Shown here in pieces: positions 1 through 8,020 of a stretch of 64,000 bases of DNA. The notes under the pieces were generated by a model that saw only the letters and a list, made by a program, of their open reading frames with translations, did not search any database and had not been told where the DNA came from. The position numbers and the translations under genes are program-made. Source of the DNA: Scleromatobacter sp039920745 (lineage in GTDB: Bacteria > Pseudomonadota > Gammaproteobacteria > Burkholderiales > Burkholderiaceae_C); assembly GCA_039920745.1 (NCBI GenBank), contig JBDSDD010000019.1:57299-121298 (forward strand). Direction: 5' to 3'. The first letter of the stretch is position 1; every line of letters starts with the position of its first letter.

Positions 1-195
1 GGGGGCCGCGGGCGGTGGAGGCGGCGGCGGCGGAGGCGGGACGGGCGCCGGTGACGATCCACCGCCGCCGCCGCAGGCCGCGAGCGAGGCGGCGAGCGCC
101 GCGGCGGTCGACGTCGCAAGCAAGGAGAAAGCAGGCGCGGGCGCCTCGCTGCGAACCTCGAGGGGACGCAGTTCATGCAGTGTTTCGGCAGTCAT
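1..195 (-). CDS. lipoprotein N-terminus, partial (runs off left edge)
   Basis: The first 65 codons of a minus-strand gene start at the ATG complementary to 193-195 and stay open to the window edge. Residues 24-40 form a hydrophobic Ala/Leu segment that ends in the lipobox LAAC (Cys41). A run of Gly and Ser and about ten consecutive prolines follow. This is the usual architecture of an outer-membrane-anchored lipoprotein with a flexible linker in Burkholderiales. About 23 residues precede the hydrophobic core, which is long for a signal peptide and leaves the start uncertain. The functional domain lies outside the window, so no product can be named. The gene is divergent from the M3 peptidase gene, with 261 bp between them. 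Confidence 0.6.
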   Translation of the reverse strand, partial: MTAETLHELRPLEVRSEAPAPAFSLLATSTAAALAASLAACGGGGGSSPAPVPPPPPPPPPPAAP

Positions 196-456
196 GGCAG
201 CCTTGCTGTTCGGGGCGGTGGTGTGTGTCCTCGGTCGGCCCGCGTTGGTCGCGTTTGGCGTTCCCGAGGAGATCCAATGTCGACTTAAATCGCGGCGCTG
301 CCAACAAGCTTTGCACGCAGAAACATGCATCGTACGAGCAGCAATGTCGCGTCAAAGGGTAACCAGGGAGTCGGTAGACTGCACGCCGCGGCGCGCCAGA
401 AGCACGCTGCACCCCTCTCCCCATCGGCGCCAACCGCGCCCCGCACCAGGCCGCTC

Positions 457-2598
457 ATGCAACCCTCTCTCAAGACCCTGCGCCACCTGCTCGTGGTTTC
501 ATCGCTGCCTGTTCTCGTGGGCGTTGCCCAGGCCGCTGACGCACCAGCCGTCAATGTGCTGCTGGTCGAGAGCACGCTGGCGTTGCACTACCCGCGCTTC
601 GACCAGGTGCGCAACGAAGACTTCCAGCCTGCGTTCGAGCAGGCGATGGCCGAACATCGCAAGGAGATCCAGGCGATCGCGGCCAATCCGGACAAGCCGA
701 CGTTCGCCAACACCATCGTCGCCATGGAACGCGCGGGCGCCGCGCTGGAGCGCGTGCAGACGATCTTCTACAACCTCAGCGGCGCCAACACGAACCCGCA
801 ATTGCAGGACATCCAGCGCAAGATGGCGCCGGCGTTCTCCGCGCACCAGGACGAGATCGTGCTGGATCCGAAGCTGTTCGCCCGCATCGACGCGCTGTAC
901 CAGGCACGCGAGTCGCTGGGCCTCGATGCCGAATCCGCGCGCCTGCTGTGGCGCTACCACCAGGACTTCGTGCGCGCCGGTGCGCAGTTGCCCGAGGCCA
1001 GCAAGACCAGGCTGCGCGCGTTGAATGCAGAGCTCGCCACGCTGCAGACCGCGTTTGCTCAGAACGTGTTGAAGGAGCGCGGCGCGTCTTCCGTCGCGTT
1101 CGACACGCGCGCCGAGCTGGCCGGCCTCAGCGACGCCGAGATCAAGGCCGCGGCCGACGCAGCGACCCACACCGGCAAGCCGGGCAAGTTCGTCGTCGAG
1201 CTGGTCAACACCACGGGCCAGCCGCTGCTCACCGACCTCACGAGCCACGCGTCGCGCCTGAAAGTGATGGCCGCTTCGCTCGCGCGCGGCAGCCGCGGCG
1301 GCGAGTTCGACAACCGCGGCGTCGTGTCCGAGCTCGCACGCAAGCGCGCGCAACGCGCAGTCCTGCTGGGCTACCCGACGCACGCGGCGTTCCAGCTCGC
1401 GGAGCAGACGGTGGGCTCGGTCGAAGTGATGAACAAGATGCTCGCGCAGATGGCCACGCCAGCCGTCATCAACGCGCACCGGGAGGCCGCGCAGCTGCAG
1501 GCCATGATCGACGCCGACAAGGGCGGCTTCAAGCTGGACGCCGCCGACTGGGCTTTCTACAGCGAGAAGGTGCGCAAGGCGCAGTACGCGTTCGACGAGT
1601 CGCAGCTCAAGCCGTACTACGAGCTCGATCACGTGCTGTTCGACGGCGTGTTCTACGCGGCCAACAAGCTGTACGGCCTGACGTTCAAGGAGCGCCACGA
1701 CCTGCCGGTGTACGAACCCAGCGTGCGCGTGTTCGACGTGTTCGACAAGGACGGCACGCAGCTCGCGATCTTCATCGGCGACTACTACGCGCGCTCCAAC
1801 AAGAACGGCGGCGCGTGGGCGAGCGCCTACGTGTCGCAGAACGGCCTCACCGGCGACAAGCCGGTGATCGGCAACCACCTCAACATCCCCAAGCCGGCGG
1901 CCGGCGAGCCGACGTTGCTGACCCAGGACGAGGTGACGACCGCGTTCCACGAGTTCGGCCATGCGCTGCACGGCATGCTCTCGCACGTGAAGTACCCGCG
2001 TTTCTCGGGCACGTCGGTGCCGCGCGATTTCGTCGAGTACCCGTCGCAGTTCAACGAGATGTGGGCCACCTACCCGGACGTGCTCAAGAACTACGCGAAG
2101 CACTGGAAGACCGGCGAGCCGATCCCGCAGGCGTTGGTGGACAAGGTGCAGGCTGCGGCGCGCTTCGACCAGGGCTTCACGACCACCGAGTACCTGGCCG
2201 CGACGCTGCTGGACCAGGCCTGGCACCAGCTCGGCGCCGACCAGGTGCCGGCGGCGGCCGACGTCACATCGTTCGAGGCCGCGGCGCTGCACCGCGTCGG
2301 GCTGGACTTCGCGCCGGTGCCCCCGCGCTACCGCAGCACCTACTTCTCGCACGCGTTCGCGGGCGGGTATTCGGCCGGCTACTACTCCTACATCTGGAGC
2401 GAGGTGCTGGCCGCGGACTCCACTGACTGGGTGCTCAAGCACGGCGGCCTGACGCGCCAGAACGGCGACCACATCCGCTCGACGATGCTGTCGCGCGGTG
2501 GCAGCGCCGATGCGCTGTCGCTGTTCCGCGACCTCACCGGCGCCGGACCCGACATCGGCCCGCTGCTGAAGAAGCGCGGCCTCGACGCAACGCAATGA
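457..2598 (+). CDS. secreted M3 family metallopeptidase (oligopeptidase A / dipeptidyl carboxypeptidase type)
   Basis: This is a 713-residue zinc peptidase that probably degrades peptides in the periplasm. The zinc motif HEFGH is at residues 498-502, and the third ligand is Glu527 in the segment DFVEYPSQ; this pattern defines family M3. The long helical N-terminal half before the catalytic core also fits the family, which is usually 650-720 residues. The ATG at 457 was chosen because it opens a clear signal peptide ending at AQAADAP. An in-frame start at 325 would add 44 residues of low-quality sequence. Whether it acts as Dcp or OpdA cannot be decided from the sequence. The gene stands alone and ends at a strong hairpin. 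Confidence 0.9.
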   Translation: MQPSLKTLRHLLVVSSLPVLVGVAQAADAPAVNVLLVESTLALHYPRFDQVRNEDFQPAFEQAMAEHRKEIQAIAANPDKPTFANTIVAMERAGAALERVQTIFYNLSGANTNPQLQDIQRKMAPAFSAHQDEIVLDPKLFARIDALYQARESLGLDAESARLLWRYHQDFVRAGAQLPEASKTRLRALNAELATLQTAFAQNVLKERGASSVAFDTRAELAGLSDAEIKAAADAATHTGKPGKFVVELVNTTGQPLLTDLTSHASRLKVMAASLARGSRGGEFDNRGVVSELARKRAQRAVLLGYPTHAAFQLAEQTVGSVEVMNKMLAQMATPAVINAHREAAQLQAMIDADKGGFKLDAADWAFYSEKVRKAQYAFDESQLKPYYELDHVLFDGVFYAANKLYGLTFKERHDLPVYEPSVRVFDVFDKDGTQLAIFIGDYYARSNKNGGAWASAYVSQNGLTGDKPVIGNHLNIPKPAAGEPTLLTQDEVTTAFHEFGHALHGMLSHVKYPRFSGTSVPRDFVEYPSQFNEMWATYPDVLKNYAKHWKTGEPIPQALVDKVQAAARFDQGFTTTEYLAATLLDQAWHQLGADQVPAAADVTSFEAAALHRVGLDFAPVPPRYRSTYFSHAFAGGYSAGYYSYIWSEVLAADSTDWVLKHGGLTRQNGDHIRSTMLSRGGSADALSLFRDLTGAGPDIGPLLKKRGLDATQ

Positions 2599-2605
2599 CC
2601 GTCAC

Positions 2606-2628
2606 GGCCCTGGCTTGGCGCCAGGGCC
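2606..2628. terminator. hairpin between convergent genes
   Basis: A perfect 9-bp stem (GGCCCTGGC / GCCAGGGCC) with a 5-nt loop lies 8 bp after the M3 peptidase stop and 11 bp before the end of the convergent His-rich gene. There is no strong T tract. It could terminate transcription in both directions. Confidence 0.5.
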
Positions 2629-2638
2629 CCGCAGTCGT

Positions 2639-2770
2639 TCAACGATGTGCGCGGTGGTGGTGGTGGTGATGCTTGTGATGGTGGTGGTGGTGACGCGCGG
2701 GACGCGCGTCGGCCGCCACGGTGAACAGCGCCAGCACGGCGGCGACGGCGATCAGCTTGGTGAACGACAT
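2639..2770 (-). CDS. histidine-rich secreted peptide
   Basis: This 43-residue protein starts at the ATG complementary to 2768-2770. Residues 2-21 are a compact signal peptide ending in ADA. The predicted mature peptide is only about 22 residues and is dominated by two blocks of six histidines separated by one lysine, with an Arg-rich tail. Such a peptide would bind divalent transition metals (Zn, Ni, Cu) in the periplasm; that is inference from composition. An in-frame start 63 bp upstream would add 21 residues without signal-peptide character. It sits convergent to the M3 peptidase and is probably a monocistron. Confidence 0.65.
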   Translation of the reverse strand: MSFTKLIAVAAVLALFTVAADARPARHHHHHHKHHHHHHRAHR

Positions 2771-2846
2771 GAGGAGTTTCTTTCTTTTCGGGTGAATCGG
2801 CTGTAGTGCGGCCGGGGCAAAATCATGCCTCAAAAGCGAGACGGAC

Positions 2847-2879
2847 GAACCCCGGACGATGTGAATCTTGCCGGGGTTC
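2847..2879 (-). terminator. hairpin downstream of the frameshifted secreted gene
   Basis: A perfect 9-bp inverted repeat (GAACCCCGG / CCGGGGTTC) with a 15-nt loop lies 40 bp downstream of the stop of the gene ending at 2919. On the minus strand it is followed by a short T-rich run (GCTTTTGAG). A terminator role is plausible. Confidence 0.4.
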
Positions 2880-2918
2880 GGCCGGCCCTGGTCGATCGAG
2901 GCGAACCCCGATCAGGGC

Positions 2919-3189
2919 TTACTTCGTGTTGGCCTTGATGTCGTGCTTGTCGACCTTGTAGTCCAGCGGGGCGTCGGCCTTGTCCTGCGCTTCCTGCGCT
3001 TCCTGCGCTTTCGCGTCCTTCTTGCAAGCACGCTCGACCGCGCCGCGGGTGGTCTGCTTGCAGTCGTGCTTTCGCCCTTGGCTGGCGTCTTCTGGGCATC
3101 CGATTGCGACGGTGTGACCGTGTCGGCCCAGGCGCCGAGTGCCATCGTGGCGGCGGCGGCGAGAGCGGCGATGAGGGTCTTGTTCCATG
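2919..3189 (-). pseudogene. small secreted protein with two compensating frameshifts
   Basis: The reading frame from the ATG complementary to 3187-3189 is open to 2919, but its first half reads as implausible Arg/His-rich sequence. Shifting by one base right after the ATG (reading ATG-G-AAC-AAG) gives a good signal peptide, NKTLIAALAAAATMALGAWA, followed by DTVTPSQSDAQKTPAKGES. Near 3069 the sensible frame returns to the ATG frame and reads CKQTTRGAVERACKKDAKAQ to the end. The simplest reading is one inserted G after the start codon and one lost base about 115 bp later. The ancestral protein was about 90 residues, secreted and Lys/Ala-rich. This could be a decayed gene or a pair of sequencing indels. 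The function is unknown. Confidence 0.6.
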
Positions 3190-3584
3190 CTGAGCTTTTT
3201 GTGGCGCGCACGACGGGTCGCGCAGGACCCGGAGTGCGGCAAGCGATGTGCCGCTCGAGACGCGACGCAGCGCTGTTCGACACGAACCACCGGGTCGGGC
3301 GTCGAACATCACCCAAGTCTGAAATCGCATCGCGGGACCATGAATTTTCAAGTCCGGAGGTCGGCCTCGTATCGAAAGGCGGGTGTTCAGTCCTGGGTGT
3401 CGACGGGCACGCTGCGACCCAAACCAGAAATTCGATTCCCCAAATTCGAAGACGCCAACCGGACTTTCAGGAGGTCAGTGCTTCCGCTGCCAACCTGATG
3501 CTGCACATGAGCAGGCATCTGTTTTTGGTGGCACGGAGCAGGGAAGGGGTTTCGCATCAAAGCCCACCCCAACGCACTGTCTCG
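3190..3584. other. gene-free stretch, 395 bp
   Basis: No convincing gene was found on either strand. Base composition is lower in G/C than in the surroundings, and the short open frames here lack codon bias, ribosome sites or recognisable motifs. It separates two minus-strand secreted-protein genes and should hold the promoter of the frameshifted gene. Confidence 0.5.
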
Positions 3585-4079
3585 CTACAGATTTCGACGC
3601 CAGTCCTGAGGTGTTTTGAAGCGTTGTCGAATTTGACTGCATCGGGCGGCCAGCGCTCTGAGCGCCTCGGGTGCGTTGCCCCTCTCGAACACGATTTTCT
3701 TCGTCTTGTGCCCTGAGGTTGTGAATTCAAGCCACTCGCCGCCGCCGTCACTGCAATCCGGGCATCCGATCCGCTCAGGAATGTCTACGTATTTGACGCC
3801 CAAGACCAGTCGCCAAAGCTCTTCCGTCTCTTGCCGACTCAAGAATTGCTTGCTTCGCACATCTTCAAGTTTGTGCTGGCTTGCGTCAGGTGCGTACCAG
3901 CCTTGAGCGAGAAAATCGACGTTGCCATCCGAGATGTGCAGTTCCTGGACGCAGTACCCGATGCATTCACCGGATGAGATTCCGTATGACACTGCGACCA
4001 CCTCATTGGATGGAGCCACCGGATCGGCCGATGCGAGCGCACTCAGCAGGAACAGGATCGGTAGTAAAACGGTTCTCAT
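3585..4079 (-). CDS. secreted hypothetical protein, DUF6438-like
   Basis: This is a 164-residue protein with a signal peptide at residues 1-18 (start MRTVLLPILFLL, cleavage near ASA-D). The segment SYGISSGECIGYCVQELHI has the Gly/Cys pattern (GxCxGYC) seen in DUF6438-type domains of unknown function. A second Cys pair (CPDC) lies near residue 105, so disulphides are likely after export. An in-frame start at 4124 would add 15 residues ahead of the signal peptide and is less likely. Codon use is less G/C-biased than in the flanking operons, which may indicate acquisition. The family assignment is from motif memory and is tentative. Confidence 0.6.
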   Translation of the reverse strand: MRTVLLPILFLLSALASADPVAPSNEVVAVSYGISSGECIGYCVQELHISDGNVDFLAQGWYAPDASQHKLEDVRSKQFLSRQETEELWRLVLGVKYVDIPERIGCPDCSDGGGEWLEFTTSGHKTKKIVFERGNAPEALRALAARCSQIRQRFKTPQDWRRNL

Positions 4080-4144
4080 GCGGAAGAAGCGTACCTGAAA
4101 GCGGCCCATCGCGAACGACGGCACCTGGCCGAATGCGGGTAGAG

Positions 4145-4366
4145 CTACTCAAACAGCGTTTCCCTGCCAAGGCGCAGGGCTTCGATGCTTGTAGAGGCCC
4201 TGGCAAGCGCATCGTGATCCTCCAGATTGTCAAGGTCGACGCCCGTTCGAGTCGCGACTTGTGCCATGACCACGCTCCGTTTTACGCCAAGCTTCTCAGC
4301 GACGTGCAGGGCGCACGATCTTGCATGCGACGCTCGCTGTTCTATGGGCAATGCGGTGCCTGTCAA
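4145..4366 (-). CDS. small hypothetical protein, uncertain
   Basis: This is an open frame of 73 codons with a TTG start. The translation has a balanced, soluble, helix-prone composition (for example AEKLGVKRSVVMAQVATRTG), unlike the Arg/Pro-rich shadows nearby. There is no clear ribosome site before the TTG and no motif I recognise. It lies between the DUF6438-like gene and the diguanylate cyclase gene on the same strand. It may be a real small gene or a remnant. Confidence 0.3.
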   Translation of the reverse strand: MTGTALPIEQRASHARSCALHVAEKLGVKRSVVMAQVATRTGVDLDNLEDHDALARASTSIEALRLGRETLFE

Positions 4367-4489
4367 CGACCGTCGATGAACGCTGTAGGATATGGCATCG
4401 ACCTGCGCAGTGGTCGGCTTGCATTGAAGCGGACGGGCGCGAGTGTCCGGTCGTTGTCGAACTCGGTCGCCCTGTCAGCGACAGTCAGG

Positions 4490-5512
4490 TCAGAACCTTG
4501 CCCTGCCGGTTCGGCTGTTGCGCGCGGGCGAGGATCGCTTCGAGGCGTAGAGAGCTCGGTCGGCTTGTGCCATCAAGGCCTCGGCCGTGTCGGAGGCCGT
4601 TGAAAACGAGGCATCTCCAACGGAGATACCGACGGTGACGACCGGCCCAGACGGAAGCTTCACGGGTTGCTCGACTGCCGCGACGATGCGCTTGCACAGC
4701 GCCAGAGCCTCTTCGGCGGTGCCTCGTCGCATCACGATGCCAAATTCGTCGCCGCCGAGACGCGCGACGGTGTCACCCTCCCGCAACTGGGTCTGCAAGC
4801 GCCTGGAAACTTCACGCAGGACTTCATCTCCCGCCGCATGTCCATGTTGGTCGTTGACTTCCTTGAAGCCGTCGAGATCCATGCACAGCACCGTGAAGCC
4901 TTCGCCAGTGCGTGCCGCCTGTTGAATCTCGGACGCGACTGCCAATTCGAACTGGGCGCGGTTGGCAATCCCGGTCAGATGATCGGTGCGCGCGAGCTGG
5001 CCCAGTTCAAGCGCGTTGCGCCTGCTTCGCAGAGCCGTCATGACCAGCGTCGACAGGTCGACCAGCGCCTCGCGCTGCGCCGCGCTGAACTGCCGCGGGC
5101 GCGCATCGATCACTGCGATCGTTCCGAGCGCGAAACCGTCCGGATCTACGATCGGCGCCCCCGCATAGAAGCGAATATGCGGTTCCTGGGCGACCAGGGG
5201 ATTGCCGGCGAAACGGTCGTCTCCCATCAGGTCATCCACCACGAGTGCCTGACGAGGCTCCATGATCGCGTGCGCGCAAAAGGCCACCTTGCGGTCGAGC
5301 TCTGGCACATCGAGTCCGATGCGTGACTTGAACCACAGCCGGTTCTCGTCCATCACGGAGACCACCGCGATCGGTACGTCGAACATGAACGCGGCCAAGC
5401 GCGTCAGTGCGTCAAACTCCAGTTCAGGCGGTGTGCCGAGGATTTCGTAGGAGCGCACTGCGGCGAGCCGGGCTGGCTCGTCGTCAGGAACCGGGTGACA
5501 CGGCCCAGCCAT
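4490..5512 (-). CDS. GAF-GGDEF diguanylate cyclase
   Basis: This 340-residue cytoplasmic enzyme is predicted to make cyclic di-GMP from two GTP. Residues 25-160 form a GAF sensor domain of the type that opens with SYEILGTPPE. The GGDEF domain starts near residue 172; the active-site GGDEF is intact at 253-257, and the inhibitory I-site RxxD is present as R244-E-G-D247. Activity with product feedback inhibition is therefore expected. There is no membrane segment. It is the second gene of a two-gene operon; its start is 3 bp after the stop of the EAL gene, so synthesis and hydrolysis of the same messenger are co-expressed. Confidence 0.92.
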   Translation of the reverse strand: MAGPCHPVPDDEPARLAAVRSYEILGTPPELEFDALTRLAAFMFDVPIAVVSVMDENRLWFKSRIGLDVPELDRKVAFCAHAIMEPRQALVVDDLMGDDRFAGNPLVAQEPHIRFYAGAPIVDPDGFALGTIAVIDARPRQFSAAQREALVDLSTLVMTALRSRRNALELGQLARTDHLTGIANRAQFELAVASEIQQAARTGEGFTVLCMDLDGFKEVNDQHGHAAGDEVLREVSRRLQTQLREGDTVARLGGDEFGIVMRRGTAEEALALCKRIVAAVEQPVKLPSGPVVTVGISVGDASFSTASDTAEALMAQADRALYASKRSSPARNSRTGRARF

Positions 5513-5515
5513 CGC

Positions 5516-6349
5516 TCAGGCCTCGACGGATTCGGGGGGGCTGGGCTGGCCCGATCCTGGCCATGCGCCATCGGCGATCGTGCCAAGGCTCTGGAACGCC
5601 GGCCGACTGAACAAATACCCCTGCATCAGACTGACACCTTCGTCGAAGAAGAAGTCCCGCTCGGCCAGGGTCTCGACGCCTTCCGCGATCACAGCGATGT
5701 CGAGCTCAAAACAGATCCTGAGCACGCCGCGCGTGATCGCCTGCCGCGACCGGCTGGTATCGACACCGCGCACCAGGGCCATGTCGAGCTTGATGATATC
5801 GGGCTGGAAGTCGGCCAGCAGGTTCAAACCCGCGTAGCCTGCGCCGAAATCATCGATCGCCGTCAGGAAGCCGGTACGCTTGTATTCGGTCAGGATGCTG
5901 GCCAGCCGCCTGCCGTCTTCGATGGCATCGCCTTCGGTGGCCTCGAAGATGATGCGTTCGACCGGGAAGGCGTGCTTGCGGGCGGCCTGGAGCGTGGTGC
6001 GGATGCATAGCTCGGGCTTGTAGATCGCATTGGGCAGAAAATTGATCGACAGCCGCTCCTGCATGCCCAATTCGGAAGCCACCTTGATCGCCTTCACGCG
6101 ACAGGCCTGGTCGAATCGATATCGATTGTCTTCGTTGATTCGGGACAGGATTGTCGGTGCGGGTTCGCCCTCTGCGCCGCGGACCAGTGCTTCGTGCGCG
6201 TAGATCTGTCGCTTGCGGACATCCACGATCGGCTGGTACGCATAGCTGAAGCGAAAGCCGAGTGCCTCCGGCTTCGCGCAATCGTCGCATTTGCCTGAAT
6301 CGTCGGCCCAGGGCTGAAAGTTCGAGCTGGCGAAGGAAATGCTAGGCAT
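5516..6349 (-). CDS. EAL-domain cyclic-di-GMP phosphodiesterase
   Basis: This 277-residue protein consists almost entirely of an EAL domain that hydrolyses cyclic di-GMP to pGpG. Key residues are present: E53-A-L55, N103 in NFLP, E136, D166-D167 in DDFGAG, K187 and E223/E226 in EGVET. This suggests an active enzyme. The 30-residue N-terminal tail carries a CxxC pair (C21, C24) that could bind metal or sense redox; that part is inference. The start at 6349 was chosen; an in-frame ATG at 6487 would add 46 residues of poor quality. It heads the operon with the GAF-GGDEF gene. Confidence 0.88.
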   Translation of the reverse strand: MPSISFASSNFQPWADDSGKCDDCAKPEALGFRFSYAYQPIVDVRKRQIYAHEALVRGAEGEPAPTILSRINEDNRYRFDQACRVKAIKVASELGMQERLSINFLPNAIYKPELCIRTTLQAARKHAFPVERIIFEATEGDAIEDGRRLASILTEYKRTGFLTAIDDFGAGYAGLNLLADFQPDIIKLDMALVRGVDTSRSRQAITRGVLRICFELDIAVIAEGVETLAERDFFFDEGVSLMQGYLFSRPAFQSLGTIADGAWPGSGQPSPPESVEA

Positions 6350-6711
6350 GCGGGGTGTTCGATCAAAGGGCAGTACTTGCCGAGGAAGGGCCAGAGCGGG
6401 ACACCAGTGTCTACGCACCACCATTCTGTTTCGGCATCCTGCGCTCCAGGTTGATGGAGCCGGGAGCTTGCGCATCGATTTTTTCACGAACTCCCGCCAT
6501 TGCGCGATGCCCGCGCACCGCGGAGCGCGCTCATCTTGCGTGCATCAGTCACAGGGACGTGTAGCTATCCTGCCCAAAACCGGTCGGTCGCGAGCGGCGG
6601 CAAATGGCCGATATTCGACGTCCTGAGTCATCGGAGCCGTCGACAAGCGAGGCACTTGTTCGAGCTTCAACCGGTGGAATATGCGTGCTTCGGCGCCACG
6701 ACGTCAGGTGC
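6350..6711. other. gene-free stretch, 362 bp
   Basis: No gene is supported here. The region should contain the promoter of the EAL/GGDEF operon at its left end and the transcript end of the aldolase/DUF2784 operon at its right end. Open frames on the plus strand are short, with Cys/Arg-rich translations and no ribosome sites. Confidence 0.5.
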
Positions 6712-7122
6712 TCAAGCGCGGCGCTTCGCAAGCCGCAGCCGCCACAGCCACCACGTGGCCGCCACCGTCAGCCCGAACAGCGTGTAGACGGCCGTGAAGA
6801 CCCAGGCCGGCCCCTGCCAGAACAGCAACGCCTGCAACCAGTGCTCGACGAAGCTGCCGTCGTAGGTCGACGCGCGGGCCCGGGCGCGGAAGTACATCTC
6901 CAGCGTCGTCAACGGACAAACGATGCCAAGCCACGCCTCGCCCGCGACGACGACGATGGTGGCCAGGTGCGCGAAGCGCAGCCATGGCGAGTTGATCCAG
7001 CCCCAGTGCCGCAGGTTGCCGACGATGATCAGCGGCAGGCCCAGCACGACGAACACCATCAGGGCGACGTGCGAGCAAAGCACGGCGTCGGCGAGGAGTT
7101 GCCAGGTCGAAGTGCCCTTCAC
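6712..7122 (-). CDS. DUF2784 family membrane protein
   Basis: This 136-residue inner-membrane protein has about four hydrophobic helices and the family features NLRHWGWINS, a Glu in the third helix region (GEAWLGIVCPLTTLE), and a Trp-rich C-terminus. The function of DUF2784 is unknown. The start is the GTG complementary to 7120-7122, which overlaps the TGA of the upstream aldolase gene by 4 bp (GTGA). This indicates translational coupling. No ATG fits without losing the first helix. Confidence 0.8.
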   Translation of the reverse strand: MKGTSTWQLLADAVLCSHVALMVFVVLGLPLIIVGNLRHWGWINSPWLRFAHLATIVVVAGEAWLGIVCPLTTLEMYFRARARASTYDGSFVEHWLQALLFWQGPAWVFTAVYTLFGLTVAATWWLWRLRLAKRRA

Positions 7123-7835
7123 AGCGTGCGCCTCAGGGCCTCGAAGAACAGCTCCGACTGCAGCCGCTCCCCGCGCGCCTGCTCGCCCACGCGACGCGCG
7201 AGCGCCGAGGGCGCGGGCGCGAGCGGGCGGCCGGTCGACTGGGCCAACACCTGGTGCAGGCAGGCGCGTTCGAGGAAGTACAGGTCGTCGTAGGCATGGG
7301 ACAGTCTGTCGCCGCAGACGATCACGCCGTGGTTGCCGAGGAAGGCCACGTCGGCGGTGCCCATCGCGCCGGCGATGCGCTCGCCCTCGGCGTCGGCCAG
7401 CGCGAGGCCGTTGTAGTGCGCGTCGATCGCGACCCGGCCGTGGAAGCGCATCGCGTTCTGCGACAGGGTGGTGTCGAGGCCGCGGTCGACCGTCAGCGTC
7501 AATGCCGTCGCATAGGGCATGTGCGTGTGCAGCACGCAGGGCTTGCCAAGGCGGTGGACGGCGGCGTGGATGAACATCGCCGTCGACTCCACCTCGTGCC
7601 GGCCGGCGATCTTCGTGCCGTCGTGGGCGACCAGCGCGATGTCGTCGGCCTGGATCTCGCTCCACAGCAGGCCGCGCGGGTTGAGCAGGAAGCGGTTCGA
7701 CGCGTCGGGAAGCTCGACGCTGAAGTGGTTGCAGATGCCCTCGGCCAGGCCGTGGTGCATGGCCGCGCGCAGGGCCAGCGCGAGGTCGGCGCGCAGGGCG
7801 GCGACGGCGGGGGAATCGAAGTGCAGGGCGTCCAT
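7119..7835 (-). CDS. class II aldolase/adducin family protein
   Basis: This is a 238-residue zinc-dependent aldolase-fold protein. The metal-binding pair is H103/H105 in VLHTHMPYAT, and the third histidine is H169 in GNHGV. The family includes fuculose- and ribulose-phosphate aldolases and many uncharacterised decarboxylase/aldolase-like members. Substrate-specificity residues are not readable here, so only the fold and metal chemistry are claimed. It is the first gene of a pair with DUF2784, to which it is translationally coupled. Confidence 0.85.
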   Translation of the reverse strand: MDALHFDSPAVAALRADLALALRAAMHHGLAEGICNHFSVELPDASNRFLLNPRGLLWSEIQADDIALVAHDGTKIAGRHEVESTAMFIHAAVHRLGKPCVLHTHMPYATALTLTVDRGLDTTLSQNAMRFHGRVAIDAHYNGLALADAEGERIAGAMGTADVAFLGNHGVIVCGDRLSHAYDDLYFLERACLHQVLAQSTGRPLAPAPSALARRVGEQARGERLQSELFFEALRRTL

Positions 7836-8020
7836 GGGGGCATCCGTTTCGGCGAAGAGGAGGAGGCAGCGTGCCCCGGCCCTTCCCTGAAATCATACGC
7901 AGGCGGGCGTCCCGTTTGCTCCGGACCCGGCAACTCGTCCGGAGTGATCAAATGGTCGCGCGATGCGGCGCTGCCTCCGGGTCGTTCCCCGCGCGCTGCG
8001 GTCACCACAGGAACCTGGTC

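Noticed and set aside
15..1024. Plus-strand open frames at the left edge (15-362 and 194-1024)
   Set aside because: They overlap the M3 peptidase or the minus-strand lipoprotein start and have shadow-like Arg/Pro-rich translations.
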